DNA of 64,000 bases from Thiosulfativibrio zosterae (GTDB lineage Bacteria; Pseudomonadota; Gammaproteobacteria; Thiomicrospirales; Thiomicrospiraceae), in contig NZ_AP021888.1 in assembly GCF_011398155.1 (NCBI RefSeq), forward strand, positions 2,578,001 through 2,642,000. The letters are read 5' to 3'. Position 1 is the stretch's first letter. Every line of letters begins with the position of its first letter. The notes under the pieces are model-generated. The model saw only the letters and a list, made by a program, of their open reading frames with translations, was not told the DNA's origin and did no database searches. Position numbers and translations under genes: made by a program. Positions 45,744 to 54,395 of the stretch are shown one piece after another.

Positions 45744-46789
45744 TCTGCCGACTCCCGAATGGCCTGACCTTCGTTGAGTTGATGCACCCCTAGGGTGACC
45801 ATTTTTTCAACCTGACTGAAATCGCCCTGCACCCAAGCCGAACGCTCTGACATTTTAAGCACCTTGACCGGCACACGAGTCACCTTGCTGTCTTTCACCG
45901 CCCAAATAGACACAAAGTCGCCTTTTTCATAAATAGCCGTATTGGGAATTTGAATTTGAGTCACGGCGCTGGCAAAACGCAATTGCGCCGTTTGCCCTAA
46001 GGCTAAAGAGCTGTCGGCGGGTAAAGTAAAACGAGCTGTCCAAGTGCGGCTGATTGGGTCGGCTTGCGGAGAAACCTCTCGCAAATTCAAGGTTAAGGTT
46101 TGTGCGCCCATTTGAAGTTGTGCCTGCTGAGGCAAATCCTTTAAGCGACTTTCTGGTACCTGCACACTGACTTCAAGTGCATCGGCACCCACCCAGGTTG
46201 CTAGGGGTGTTCCCGCGGCAACCACTTGACCTTTTTCAGCCGAAATCGCCACAATTTTGCCCAGGCCTGGTGATTTTAAAGCGGCATATGCGAGTTGATT
46301 GCGGGTTTGGGTTTCTTGGAGTTGTTGTGCTTTTAAGCGTTCTTGCAACACCGTGAGGGCATTTTTGGCTTGGTCGACATTTTGCTCAGAGGTCAGATTG
46401 CGCTGTACCAACTTTTGCAAACGCGCCAATTCCATTTTGGCGTTTTCCAACTCAGACTCAGTGGCGCGGATATTGGCGGAGGTAACCTCTAAGGCCAGGG
46501 CAAAGTCGGTCGGATCCAGCTTAAAGAGCACTTGATTAGCTTGCACCGCATCCCCTACTTCCACCAAACGCTCAGCGATTTGACCGCCCACGCGAAAACT
46601 GATGGGGGTTTGATAACGCGCCGTGACCACGCCACTCAGCTGCCAGTCAGGCAATTGTGTCGCACCACTTAAAGTTTGGGTTTTTACCAAAGGAACGCTT
46701 GGCAACACCTCTGCCGACTCAGTTGACGACTGACAAGCCGCCAGTCCTAACACCCAAAAAGATAGGCCTATCGATTGTATGAATTTCAC
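45740..46789 (-). CDS. RND periplasmic adaptor lipoprotein (membrane fusion protein)
   Basis: The 349-aa protein starts at GTG 46789 (preceded by GAGGAG), giving MKFIQSIGLSFWVLGLAAC with a lipobox. Lipoyl (ISFRVGGQIAERLVEVGDAV), alpha-hairpin (TSANIRATESELENAKMELA) and beta-barrel domains follow. SPGLGK is encoded by a 10-bp form of the CCAGGCCTGG palindrome at about 46261. It pairs with the downstream RND permease. The annotated upstream ATG would destroy the signal peptide and is rejected. Confidence 0.92.
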   Translation of the reverse strand: MKFIQSIGLSFWVLGLAACQSSTESAEVLPSVPLVKTQTLSGATQLPDWQLSGVVTARYQTPISFRVGGQIAERLVEVGDAVQANQVLFKLDPTDFALALEVTSANIRATESELENAKMELARLQKLVQRNLTSEQNVDQAKNALTVLQERLKAQQLQETQTRNQLAYAALKSPGLGKIVAISAEKGQVVAAGTPLATWVGADALEVSVQVPESRLKDLPQQAQLQMGAQTLTLNLREVSPQADPISRTWTARFTLPADSSLALGQTAQLRFASAVTQIQIPNTAIYEKGDFVSIWAVKDSKVTRVPVKVLKMSERSAWVQGDFSQVEKMVTLGVHQLNEGQAIRESAE

Positions 46790-46834
46790 ACGGAACTCCT
46801 CAAATCGTTTAACCGGCAAAATGCCGGCTTAACG

Positions 46835-48076
46835 CTATAATTTAAATATTTTAGATGGTTTTTTCTGTGATTTTTTGGCCGTTTTAACCAACTGCACCAT
46901 CACCTCTGTGTGCGTCGTGTGCGGGAACATATCGATTAAGTTAGCTTTGCGACACTCATAACCTTGTTTTTCTAACCACTGCACATCGCGAATTAAGGTG
47001 GAGGCATTACAAGACACATACACAATGCGCTGGGCATTGAGTTTGCCCAAATGTTGGCAAACTTCTTGTGCACCTTGGCGACCTGGGTCGAGCAAAATCG
47101 CATCATAGGTTTGTTTTAAAAACCATTCGCTGCGCAGCTGTTCTTCGAATAAATTGGCTTTAAAAAAGCGTGAATTAGCGATGCCTAAGCGTTCGGCATT
47201 GTGTTTAGCCGTTTGTACCAGCGTCAAATCGCCTTCTATACCGGTGACCTGCGCCACCTGTTTGGCTAAAGGTAAGGTAAAGTTGCCCACGCCACAGAAC
47301 AAATCCAACACTTTATAATCCGGTTTGAGTGACAACCAATCTATGGCTTGCGCCACCATGGCTTCGTTAAGGGAAGCATTGACTTGAATAAACCCTTCGG
47401 CAGGAAAATCTAACGACAATCCTTGAATGTCATATTGCCCCAACGCCTCCGTGGGTTCGGTTGCATCGCTGGTCAGGTCAATCGGCACGCCAGACCAAAT
47501 CACCTTGTTACCCGATTCAACCAAAGTTATTTCCTTGAGATTACGGCTCGCCAAAGTTAATAAGTGCTCACGCTTGGCTTGAATGGCTTGATTTAACGCA
47601 GGCGACAACACCGGACATTGCGGTACATCAATCACCTCATTAGACCCTAAGGCACGAAACCCTAAACGAGCTTCTTTATCTGACTTATTGCGTCCCAACA
47701 CCAAACGGGCGCGGCGGCGATATGCCAAGCCTTCGCCAACGATGGGTTCTAAAATTTCACATTTTTTAAGATTGACCGCTTTGCGTAGCGCATTAAAAAA
47801 GTTGAGCGCCTTCCAATGACGCTGGGCGGCTAACTCAAAATGCTGATATTGACAGCCACCACATTCGCCAAACAACGCACAAAAAGGTTCGGCGCGCTGC
47901 GCGCTGGGTTCTAGCACTTTAATGAGGTCGGCATTATCAAAGTTCTTTTGCTGTTCGGTAATGCGCACCTGCACCCAATCGCCAGGTACTGCGCCAGATA
48001 CAAACACGGCTTTGCCGTCATTACGCCCAACGCCACGCCCGTCATGCGACAGGCCTTCAATCTTAAGTTCAATCAT
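46835..48076 (-). CDS. rlmD: 23S rRNA (uracil-1939-C5)-methyltransferase
   Basis: The 413-aa protein has a TRAM domain (about 1-60), a [4Fe-4S] Cys cluster (FCALFGECGGCQYQHF plus a later Cys) and a SAM-dependent methyltransferase domain with VLDLFCGVGNFTLPLAKQV, an LLDPGRQGA loop and the catalytic Cys in VYVSCNASTLIRD. It methylates U1939 in 23S rRNA. The order and length match E. coli RlmD (433 aa). RlmC/TrmA-type paralogues lack the Cys cluster or differ in length, so RlmD is the best call. Confidence 0.92.
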   Translation of the reverse strand: MIELKIEGLSHDGRGVGRNDGKAVFVSGAVPGDWVQVRITEQQKNFDNADLIKVLEPSAQRAEPFCALFGECGGCQYQHFELAAQRHWKALNFFNALRKAVNLKKCEILEPIVGEGLAYRRRARLVLGRNKSDKEARLGFRALGSNEVIDVPQCPVLSPALNQAIQAKREHLLTLASRNLKEITLVESGNKVIWSGVPIDLTSDATEPTEALGQYDIQGLSLDFPAEGFIQVNASLNEAMVAQAIDWLSLKPDYKVLDLFCGVGNFTLPLAKQVAQVTGIEGDLTLVQTAKHNAERLGIANSRFFKANLFEEQLRSEWFLKQTYDAILLDPGRQGAQEVCQHLGKLNAQRIVYVSCNASTLIRDVQWLEKQGYECRKANLIDMFPHTTHTEVMVQLVKTAKKSQKKPSKIFKL

Positions 48077-48196
48077 GTGTCTTCCCTATTTAGTTGCCTA
48101 ATTATAGCCAAAACAAAACCTTAATTTCCTTATTCACCTAAGCAAGCTTTGTTAAAATTAAAAACTAATGATCTTCAGCTGGTGGAGTTAAGTAAG

Positions 48197-49141
48197 ATGC
48201 AAGTCATGCAAAATGATCTTTTACGTTATAAAACGCTCATTGAAAACCTCAATGCCGCTGTTTTAGTTGAAGATGAAAATCGCACCATTTCTTTGGTTAA
48301 TCAAACTTTCTGTGACCTTTTTCACATCCCTGCTCCGCCAGAAGCCCTGATGGGCATGGATTGTTCTGAATCTGCTGAGCAATCGAAAAGCCTTTTTAAA
48401 GACCCAGAAGCCTTTTTAGCGGGTGTGACCAAGTTGTTAAAAGATCGTGAACCCGTGTTTAACGAAGCCTTAGAAATGCTTGATGGCACCATGCTAGAGC
48501 GCGATTACATTCCGATTTTTGATGACAAAATCTATCTTGGACATCTTTGGGTTTACAAAGATTTAACCCCACATTACAAACTTGAACATCAACTCACCGA
48601 AGCACGCAATGCCTTGGCTGCCCTAAGTTTGACCGACCCCTTAACGCAATTAGGCAATCGACGCTATATTGATTCTACGCTGGAATTTCAAATGGCTTTG
48701 GCGCAACGACTGGGTCGTTCGTTGAGTTTTGTGATGATTGATTTAGATGATTTTAAACAGGTCAATGACACCTATGGTCATCAAAAAGGCGATGCGGTTC
48801 TGCAGGCGTTTACCGAGTTTTTAAGCGCGCACCTCAGAAAAACCGATTTTTTGGGTCGTTTAGGGGGTGAAGAGTTTGTGATGATTTTGCCAGATACCTC
48901 TGCGATGACCACCTCAGAGCTGATTGATAAACTGCTTATTAAATTACAAAACCGGACACTGGCCGACCTCAAAATTACTTTCAGTGCCGGCATTACCGAA
49001 TTACCACCCAATATGCCCATCTCAAGCCACGCCAGCGGCATCAATGAAATCATTCATTTTGCCGATACCGCCATGTACGAAGCTAAATCCTTAGGCAAAA
49101 ACCAATGGGTAGTGAAAACTTTCCAGTCGATTGAACATTAA
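48197..49141 (+). CDS. PAS-GGDEF diguanylate cyclase
   Basis: The 314-aa soluble protein has an N-terminal PAS domain (LIENLNAAVLVEDENRTISL) and a GGDEF domain (DPLTQLGNRRYIDSTLEFQM, DLDDFKQVNDTYGHQKGD, and GGEEF at 223-227). GGEEF is an active-type signature, so it should make c-di-GMP from GTP. I prefer the ATG at 48197 with GGAG upstream; an in-frame TTG at 48149 would add 16 residues. It is divergent from rlmD across 120 bp. Confidence 0.92.
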   Translation: MQVMQNDLLRYKTLIENLNAAVLVEDENRTISLVNQTFCDLFHIPAPPEALMGMDCSESAEQSKSLFKDPEAFLAGVTKLLKDREPVFNEALEMLDGTMLERDYIPIFDDKIYLGHLWVYKDLTPHYKLEHQLTEARNALAALSLTDPLTQLGNRRYIDSTLEFQMALAQRLGRSLSFVMIDLDDFKQVNDTYGHQKGDAVLQAFTEFLSAHLRKTDFLGRLGGEEFVMILPDTSAMTTSELIDKLLIKLQNRTLADLKITFSAGITELPPNMPISSHASGINEIIHFADTAMYEAKSLGKNQWVVKTFQSIEH

Positions 49142-49164
49142 ATCATCTTATCCCTAATCCCGCT

Positions 49165-49206
49165 TATGCCAACCAGGTTTGTTTAACAAACCTTGTTGGT
49201 ATGGCA
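49165..49206. terminator. Long hairpin between convergent genes
   Basis: TATGCCAACCAGGTTTG faces CAAACCTTGTTGG...GGCATA around a TTTAA loop; the right arm carries an extra 5 nt. It lies between the cyclase gene (ends 49141) and the convergent GN-rich gene (ends 49236). A bidirectional terminator is likely, although no strong T tract follows. Confidence 0.5.
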
Positions 49207-49235
49207 TAGATTGGAAAGCTTTTGTTTATTGAGCT

Positions 49236-49523
49236 TTATTGAGCGTAAGGTAAAACGGGCTGTTCGGTTTTTTGATATTGGTTTTTCTTTTGCGCTTGCG
49301 TTTGAGTCGCTGTACCATTTTCGTTTTTTGTACCTTTGTACTGGTTTTGTTTGCCAGATCCGCTACCATCACCGCCTCCGCCATTTGCACCCTTGTATTG
49401 ATACTGGTGCTGACTGCCTGAGCCACTGCCATTTCCGGCGCCATTACCTCCACCGTTGCCAGCCATGACTGGATTAATAACGAATAAAGATGCGACTACA
49501 AGGCTTAGAGTGAGGGTTTTCAT
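49236..49523 (-). CDS. Small secreted Gly/Asn/Gln-rich low-complexity protein
   Basis: The 95-aa protein starts at the ATG with TAAGGAGATAA upstream and has a signal peptide MKTLTLSLVVASLFVINPVMA. The mature part is low-complexity: GNGGGNGAGNGSGSGS, two QYKG units, then Gln/Lys/Thr-rich. It has no cysteines. The composition recalls sulfur-globule and other periplasmic GN-rich structural proteins, including the one at 60055, but repeat type differs. It stands alone between rlmD/cyclase and mnmE. Function unknown. Confidence 0.72.
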   Translation of the reverse strand: MKTLTLSLVVASLFVINPVMAGNGGGNGAGNGSGSGSQHQYQYKGANGGGGDGSGSGKQNQYKGTKNENGTATQTQAQKKNQYQKTEQPVLPYAQ

Positions 49524-49669
49524 TTTTGTTATCTCCTTAATGCGGCCATTCAATTGACGACCAAACACAGTTTACAACAAAAACCTGAACCCAAACTGAA
49601 TAAATGTAATATTTTTACATTTATAGGTAAAGCATAATTTAACCCTCAAGCACCGACCTACCAGCGGAT

Positions 49670-51037
49670 TTATTTTCCAATACAGAAAGAAGTGAAAATT
49701 CGACCTAATAAATCATCTGAGGTAAATTGCCCAGTGATTTCCGACAAGGCTTGTTGCGCTTGGCGTAAATCTTCAGCCAGCAACTCGCCTGCAGCATAAA
49801 CCTCTAACTGCTGCTGACCATTCTCAACTAAGGCTAAGGCTTGTTCTAGGGCTTCAAGGTGACGCTTGCGTGCCATAAAAACGCCTTCTTGCGTTTGCGC
49901 AAAGCCCATCTCGGTTTTCAAATGGTCTTTGAGTAAATCCAATCCCAAACGGTGTTTTGCCGACATCCACAACTCAGCCTGCAAGCCATTTTTGCCGTCA
50001 ATTTTAACCAGGCCTGGTTGTTTTTGAATCAAATCAATCTTGTTGTGGATCAAAGTAACCGGAATATGTGCGGGCATTTTGTCCAAAATGGCTTGGTCTT
50101 CTGGGTGGATATTTTCATCCGCCTGCACCATCACCAAAATACGGTCAGCATTTTCAATCGCGGCCCAGGCGCGGGCAATGCCAATTTGTTCCACCGCATC
50201 GGTGGCATCGCGTAGCCCTGCGGTATCTAAAATATGTAAGGGCATGCCATCAATTTGAATTTCTTCTTTGACAATGTCCCGCGTCGTGCCGGCTATGTCG
50301 GTGACGATGGCGGATTCTTTGCCCGACAACGCATTGAGCAAACTGGATTTGCCCGCATTGGGTCGACCCAAAATCACCACCGACATCCCTTCTCGTAACA
50401 ACACGCCTTGTTGTGCCGAGGCAAATACGCGATGTAATTGCTCCAAAATGTGTTGCAGCTGTCCAGCCACTTTGCCGTCTGATAAAAAGTCGATTTCTTC
50501 TTCTGGAAAATCAATCGCCGCTTCCACATAAATACGCAGGGCGATGAGTTGCTCGACCAAGTCATTCACCTGTGCTGAAAACTCACCTTGTAAGGATTTT
50601 AAAGCTGACTTAGCGGCTTGCTGAGAAGATGCATCAATTAAATCAGCAATGGCTTCGGCTTGCGCCAAATCGAGTTTGTCATTTAAGAAGGCTTGTTGTG
50701 AAAACTCTCCCGGCTTGGCTAGGCGTGCGCCCAATTTTACCGTGGCTTCTAAAACCCATTGCAAGACTATCGGCCCACCATGCCCTTGAAACTCAATGAC
50801 ATCTTCACCGGTAAAGGAATGCGGATTTGGAAAATACAGGGCGATGCCTTGGTCCAGCACTTCGCCACTGGCGCTGTAAAAATTGCCATAGTGTGCATAA
50901 CGCGGGCGCGGCGTTTTGCGCAACATGGCTTCGGCAATGCTCAAACTTTTAGGGCCAGACACGCGTACTATGCCAACCCCGCCTCGACCTGGCGCGGTGG
51001 CTATGGCGGCAATGGTGTCTTGATTGCGAAATTCCAT
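49670..51037 (-). CDS. mnmE: tRNA modification GTPase MnmE
   Basis: The 455-aa protein has an N-terminal folate-binding domain ([20 protein letters not shown]), a helical domain and an inserted G domain: G1 [10 protein letters not shown]2/G3 GTTRDIV and DTAGLRD, G4 NKID, G5 SAK, and the C-terminal CIGK with the essential Cys. With MnmG it makes the cmnm5U34 wobble modification. Between G4 and G5 the sequence [13 protein letters not shown] contains the peptide encoded by the palindrome at 50006. It has its own RBS (AAGGAAGG), downstream of a terminator. Confidence 0.97.
   Translation of the reverse strand: MEFRNQDTIAAIATAPGRGGVGIVRVSGPKSLSIAEAMLRKTPRPRYAHYGNFYSASGEVLDQGIALYFPNPHSFTGEDVIEFQGHGGPIVLQWVLEATVKLGARLAKPGEFSQQAFLNDKLDLAQAEAIADLIDASSQQAAKSALKSLQGEFSAQVNDLVEQLIALRIYVEAAIDFPEEEIDFLSDGKVAGQLQHILEQLHRVFASAQQGVLLREGMSVVILGRPNAGKSSLLNALSGKESAIVTDIAGTTRDIVKEEIQIDGMPLHILDTAGLRDATDAVEQIGIARAWAAIENADRILVMVQADENIHPEDQAILDKMPAHIPVTLIHNKIDLIQKQPGLVKIDGKNGLQAELWMSAKHRLGLDLLKDHLKTEMGFAQTQEGVFMARKRHLEALEQALALVENGQQQLEVYAAGELLAEDLRQAQQALSEITGQFTSDDLLGRIFTSFCIGK
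50006..50019. repeat. AACCAGGCCTGGTT palindrome inside mnmE
   Basis: An exact 14-bp copy with the GTTTTTG flank, read as KQPGLVK about residues 340-346 in the loop after the NKID motif. This is a surface loop in known MnmE structures and varies in length. Confidence 0.9.
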
Positions 51038-51070
51038 TTGATCCTTCCTTGTGCCTTAGCTGTAAACAAA

Positions 51071-51092
51071 AAACGCCCAATTAAGGGCGTTT
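51071..51092 (-). terminator. Intrinsic terminator between the 108-aa gene and mnmE
   Basis: An 8-bp stem AAACGCCC / GGGCGTTT with a 6-nt loop is followed by a T tract in the minus direction. It ends the rpmH-rnpA-yidC-108aa transcript 18 bp after the last stop and gives mnmE a separate promoter. Confidence 0.85.
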
Positions 51093-51109
51093 ATGAACTT
51101 TGTATTGGA

Positions 51110-51436
51110 TTAAGCGACTGTTTGGTAAACAGTGGTTTTGATATCCTTAACAAATCCCTTAGCTTCATAAGCGGCTTTGGTTTTTTCCAATTGCGCTTTT
51201 GAGCTAAAGGTCATTTCTTCTGCATCTCCATTAATACTGAATGACAACACATAAAGCGGTGTTGTTTCAATATCCGCAGCAGAAACACCTGACTGAGTCG
51301 GCGATGCTGACGCGTCTAATGACAGATATCCAGTCGCTGTTTTGTAACAAACTGGCGTTTGCTCGTCCATCACAATATACTCAACCTTGCCATACATGGG
51401 GTGGTCAGTACCGAGTTTTTCATAAGATAAATGCAT
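51110..51436 (-). CDS. 108-aa hypothetical protein between yidC and mnmE
   Basis: The soluble protein has alternating beta-strand-like stretches (KVEYIVMDEQTPVCYKTATG, TPLYVLSFSINGDAEEMTFS) and a C-terminal helix (AQLEKTKAAYEAKGFVKDI). The ATG is preceded by AGGAG. It begins 9 bp after yidC, so it is co-transcribed. I recognise no family. It is not YidD (no HxxxxxxxxC-type zinc-finger-like Cys pattern, no amphipathic basic start). Confidence 0.75.
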   Translation of the reverse strand: MHLSYEKLGTDHPMYGKVEYIVMDEQTPVCYKTATGYLSLDASASPTQSGVSAADIETTPLYVLSFSINGDAEEMTFSSKAQLEKTKAAYEAKGFVKDIKTTVYQTVA

Positions 51437-51445
51437 GATTCACTC

Positions 51446-53131
51446 CTAAGCTTTTTTAGGGGCTGGATCTTCTTCGCCCGCTTCAATTTTTTTAGTGATG
51501 TACCACTGTTGTGCCACCGATAAAATGTTGTTAACTACCCAGTAAAGGACCAAACCTGCTGGGAAGAACATGAAGAATACGGTAAAGATAAACGGTAAGA
51601 ACTTCATCACTTTCTGCTGCATTTCATCCATCATGGCTGACGGGTTTAACTGCTGCTGAATGTACATGGTGACACCCATAATGACCGGCAAGATGTAATA
51701 AGGGTCTTTGGCAGACAAATCGGTAATCCACCACATCCACTCGGCTTGACGCATTTCGGCTGAGTAAAGAACAACCCAGTAAAGTGCGATGAAGACCGGC
51801 ATCTGAACCAAAATCGGTAAACAACCACCTAATGGATTGATTTTTTCTTCACGATACAATTCCATCATTTTTTTCTGGAAAGTTGCTTTATCATCGCCAT
51901 AACGCTCTTTTAAAGTTGCTAGTTTAGGCGAGAACTTTTTCATTTTAGCCATAGAACGATAAGAGGTTTCTGACAATTTATAGAACAGAATTTTAATCAC
52001 CAGCGTCAGCGCAATGATTGACCAACCCCAGTTACCTAGGAAAGAATGAATTAACTCTAGCAACCAGAAAATAGGTTCCGCAATAAAAGTTAATACCCCA
52101 TAGTCCACTGTCAATTCCAAACCAGGCGCAATTTCTTCTAGCTTGTCTTGGATGATCGGGCCCATGTAAATTTGTGAACTCAAAACCCCTTGTTGACCAG
52201 CAGCAACCGTGACCATCGGTTCAACAACACCAGCCGCATAACGCCCCTCAGACAGAGGTTTGATAAAGAAGTTGTTTTGTGCTGCCTGACTTGGAATGAT
52301 CGCCGCCATAAAATAATGCTGAATCATCGCTGTCCAACCACCCAAAGCGTTATAGCTTGGAATGGCCATCTTATCTAGATCATCAAAAGCATGTTTGGTG
52401 TATTTGCTTTCGGCATTCGGATCATAAAGCACAGGGCCTGTGTAGGTATACATCATGGCATTGTGATCAGGGTCAAATGGCGTGCGCACCAATTGCGAAT
52501 ATAAACTACCTGCCCAGCTTTGCTCTGTTTGGTTTTGAACCTTAAAGTCTAAACCAACCAAATACTCGCCCTTTTTGAAGGTATAAGTTTTGGTAATGGT
52601 CACACCATTTTCAGACCAAGTGAGCGGAACGCTGAGCGTATCACCACTCATCACATATTCTGTGGCTTCTGCCTTAAAGGCTGATTTATGGGTGGGTGCT
52701 GTTAAGGTTGCATCCGGTTGCACGGCAATCCCGTTTTGTGCAATATATGTCAAGCCACCTGGTTGATCAGCCATTAATTGGAAAGACTGGGTTTTGTCTG
52801 CGGTGGCATGATATTGCAACAGTTTTGTGCTACGAATATCACCACCTTGAGTATCGATTTCGATATCCAATACATCGGTAACCACATGAATACGCTGGCC
52901 TTGAGCCAAAGTAGATTGTAATTGTGGAACACTGCCTTCGGCCACCGGTGCATGGGCAGTCGGAACGCTAATATCTGCGGCATTATTAACGCCAGGCACA
53001 GCTGAAACAGCTGCCGAGTTAGTTGAAGGCTGCGCAGCCGGCGGCTGAGGGGCGGTAAACTTCATCCACTCTAGCCAAATCCACATCAGGGTAAAGGCTA
53101 AAGCCAGCCACCAAAAAGATCTCATATTCAT
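51446..53131 (-). CDS. yidC: Membrane protein insertase YidC
   Basis: The 561-aa protein has the N-terminal TM (RSFWWLALAFTLMWIWLEW), a large periplasmic beta-supersandwich domain (about 60-340) and the conserved 60KD_IMP membrane domain with WGWSIIALTLVIKILFYKL, the MKKFSPKLATLKERYGDDKA cytosolic hairpin and GGCLPILVQMPVFIALYWVV. It inserts and folds inner-membrane proteins with or without SecYEG. It follows rnpA by 3 bp. Confidence 0.97.
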   Translation of the reverse strand: MNMRSFWWLALAFTLMWIWLEWMKFTAPQPPAAQPSTNSAAVSAVPGVNNAADISVPTAHAPVAEGSVPQLQSTLAQGQRIHVVTDVLDIEIDTQGGDIRSTKLLQYHATADKTQSFQLMADQPGGLTYIAQNGIAVQPDATLTAPTHKSAFKAEATEYVMSGDTLSVPLTWSENGVTITKTYTFKKGEYLVGLDFKVQNQTEQSWAGSLYSQLVRTPFDPDHNAMMYTYTGPVLYDPNAESKYTKHAFDDLDKMAIPSYNALGGWTAMIQHYFMAAIIPSQAAQNNFFIKPLSEGRYAAGVVEPMVTVAAGQQGVLSSQIYMGPIIQDKLEEIAPGLELTVDYGVLTFIAEPIFWLLELIHSFLGNWGWSIIALTLVIKILFYKLSETSYRSMAKMKKFSPKLATLKERYGDDKATFQKKMMELYREEKINPLGGCLPILVQMPVFIALYWVVLYSAEMRQAEWMWWITDLSAKDPYYILPVIMGVTMYIQQQLNPSAMMDEMQQKVMKFLPFIFTVFFMFFPAGLVLYWVVNNILSVAQQWYITKKIEAGEEDPAPKKA

Positions 53132-53134
53132 GGG

Positions 53135-53557
53135 TTACTTCTCTTTTACTTCTGTCAACGACAAGGACGGCTTATCTTTTAAGCCACTGCGTTTAATTTG
53201 TCTAATTAAATGTAAAAAACTCTGATTTAGGGTTTCGTTATCCACTTCTTGCATTTTATGGCGACCCAAAACGACAATATCATACCCGCTTAAGGCTTTG
53301 CTATGTTGACGAAATGCCTCTCGAGCCAGTCTTTTTACCCGATTACGCCAAACGGCTTTAGCCAACTGTTTTTTGGCAATGGCTAATCCTAATCGCGGAT
53401 GCAACAAATCATTCGGACGAACGATAAAGGTCCAATGACGATTGGTAAATTTTTCAGCTTGAGCAAAAACGAACTTAAACTCGTTGGGAGTCAGTAGTCT
53501 TGAAGATTTGGGGAAAGAATTGGATAAATCTTGATGAGTCTGATTGGCTGGATTCAT
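53135..53557 (-). CDS. rnpA: Ribonuclease P protein component
   Basis: The 140-aa basic protein has LTPNEFKFVFAQAEKF, LGLAIAKKQL and the RNR motif RNRVKRLAREAFRQ that binds the RNA subunit. It matures the 5' ends of tRNAs. It lies 108 bp after rpmH and 3 bp before yidC; the yidD gene that usually sits here is absent. Confidence 0.96.
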   Translation of the reverse strand: MNPANQTHQDLSNSFPKSSRLLTPNEFKFVFAQAEKFTNRHWTFIVRPNDLLHPRLGLAIAKKQLAKAVWRNRVKRLAREAFRQHSKALSGYDIVVLGRHKMQEVDNETLNQSFLHLIRQIKRSGLKDKPSLSLTEVKEK

Positions 53558-53665
53558 TGGTGATTCATGAATGGTTGGCTTTCAATCAATCTCATCAGAT
53601 TTAAAAGTTTGAAATGACGGAATGCTGACGACAATAATGGAATCAATGAGAACATTGATTCGAAA

Positions 53666-53809
53666 TTATTTGTCAGACACTGTCAATCTTTTACGGCCTT
53701 TAGCACGACGAGCGGCTAAAACTTTACGACCATTTTTAGTGGCCATACGAGCACGGAAACCATGAGTACGCGCACGCTTGATTACGCTTGGTTGGAATGT
53801 TCTTTTCAT
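53666..53809 (-). CDS. rpmH: 50S ribosomal protein L34
   Basis: Minus-strand translation from the ATG at 53807-53809 gives [20 protein letters not shown], then [20 protein letters not shown] and RLTVSDK, a 47-aa L34 of normal length (44-47 aa). It is the first gene of the rpmH-rnpA-yidC block. dnaA, which often sits divergently upstream of rpmH in gammaproteobacteria, is not here. Confidence 0.98.
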   Translation of the reverse strand: MKRTFQPSVIKRARTHGFRARMATKNGRKVLAARRAKGRKRLTVSDK

Positions 53810-53853
53810 GACATCAATCCTTAATATAGTCTTCCAAAAGTGGAAAAGCGGGA

Positions 53854-53882
53854 ATTATAATGATTTTTTAAAATAAAAACAA
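53854..53882 (-). promoter_or_regulatory. Sigma-70 promoter of rpmH
   Basis: On the minus strand, TTGTTT (53877-53882) and a perfect TATAAT (53854-53859) are separated by exactly 17 bp. The -10 box lies 45 bp upstream of the rpmH ATG. A strong promoter fits a ribosomal protein gene. Confidence 0.8.
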
Positions 53883-54395
53883 CACACTAACTGAAAATTA
53901 CTCAATATCTCTCGCTCTTTTTTTAATAAGACGCTATGCAAACCTCATTTTAAGCCCGTTAAAAACTTTCTTTATGTGGCAAAAACCTGACTAAATTCAG
54001 CACTTAACCCAACTTCAGCAAGACATAATCTAAGGTAAATATAAAACTTATTACGCCATAAATAAGGTTCTTTTGCCTAGGAATAAATCAGTGTCTTTTG
54101 GGTCATAAAATTTTAAAATATCATGGTTTAATAATATAACTATATAATTATTTACTAATATAATCAATAACTTATGTTTGTATAGATAATTTTTAACCTT
54201 CCTCATAAGTTTTATTTGTTAGCCATAAAAAGGTTTGTTTTGTATTTCATTTGCCCATTCCAGTAAAGTGGTACAGCTTCTTCAAAAGCGCTTCAACTAC
54301 TGAAGATTCTCTTTTACGCAATGACAAAATTAGAAACGCGTAAAAGTTGAAAACCGCCATTGGATAAATATTGGCTTTAAAGGAAATACAAACTC
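53883..54395. other. A+T-rich non-coding region upstream of the MFP/RND cluster
   Basis: About 510 bp without a credible gene in any frame, very A+T-rich at 54100-54240. I looked for DnaA boxes (TTATCCACA type) and saw none, so an origin is not supported. It probably contains the promoter of the 54396 operon and an operator-like inverted repeat at 54311-54346. Confidence 0.6.
54311..54346. promoter_or_regulatory. 9-bp perfect inverted repeat before the MFP gene
   Basis: CTTTTACGC (54311-54319) and GCGTAAAAG (54338-54346) with an 18-bp spacer end 50 bp upstream of the ATG at 54396. The spacing of arm centres is about 27 bp, so two regulator dimers or a looped hairpin are both possible. It is the best candidate control site for the cluster. 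Confidence 0.45.

Noticed and set aside
53810-54395. Chromosomal origin (oriC) beside rpmH
   Set aside because: The region is A+T-rich and next to rpmH, but no DnaA boxes, dnaA, gyrB or parAB are present. The ParA-like gene is far and without ParB.
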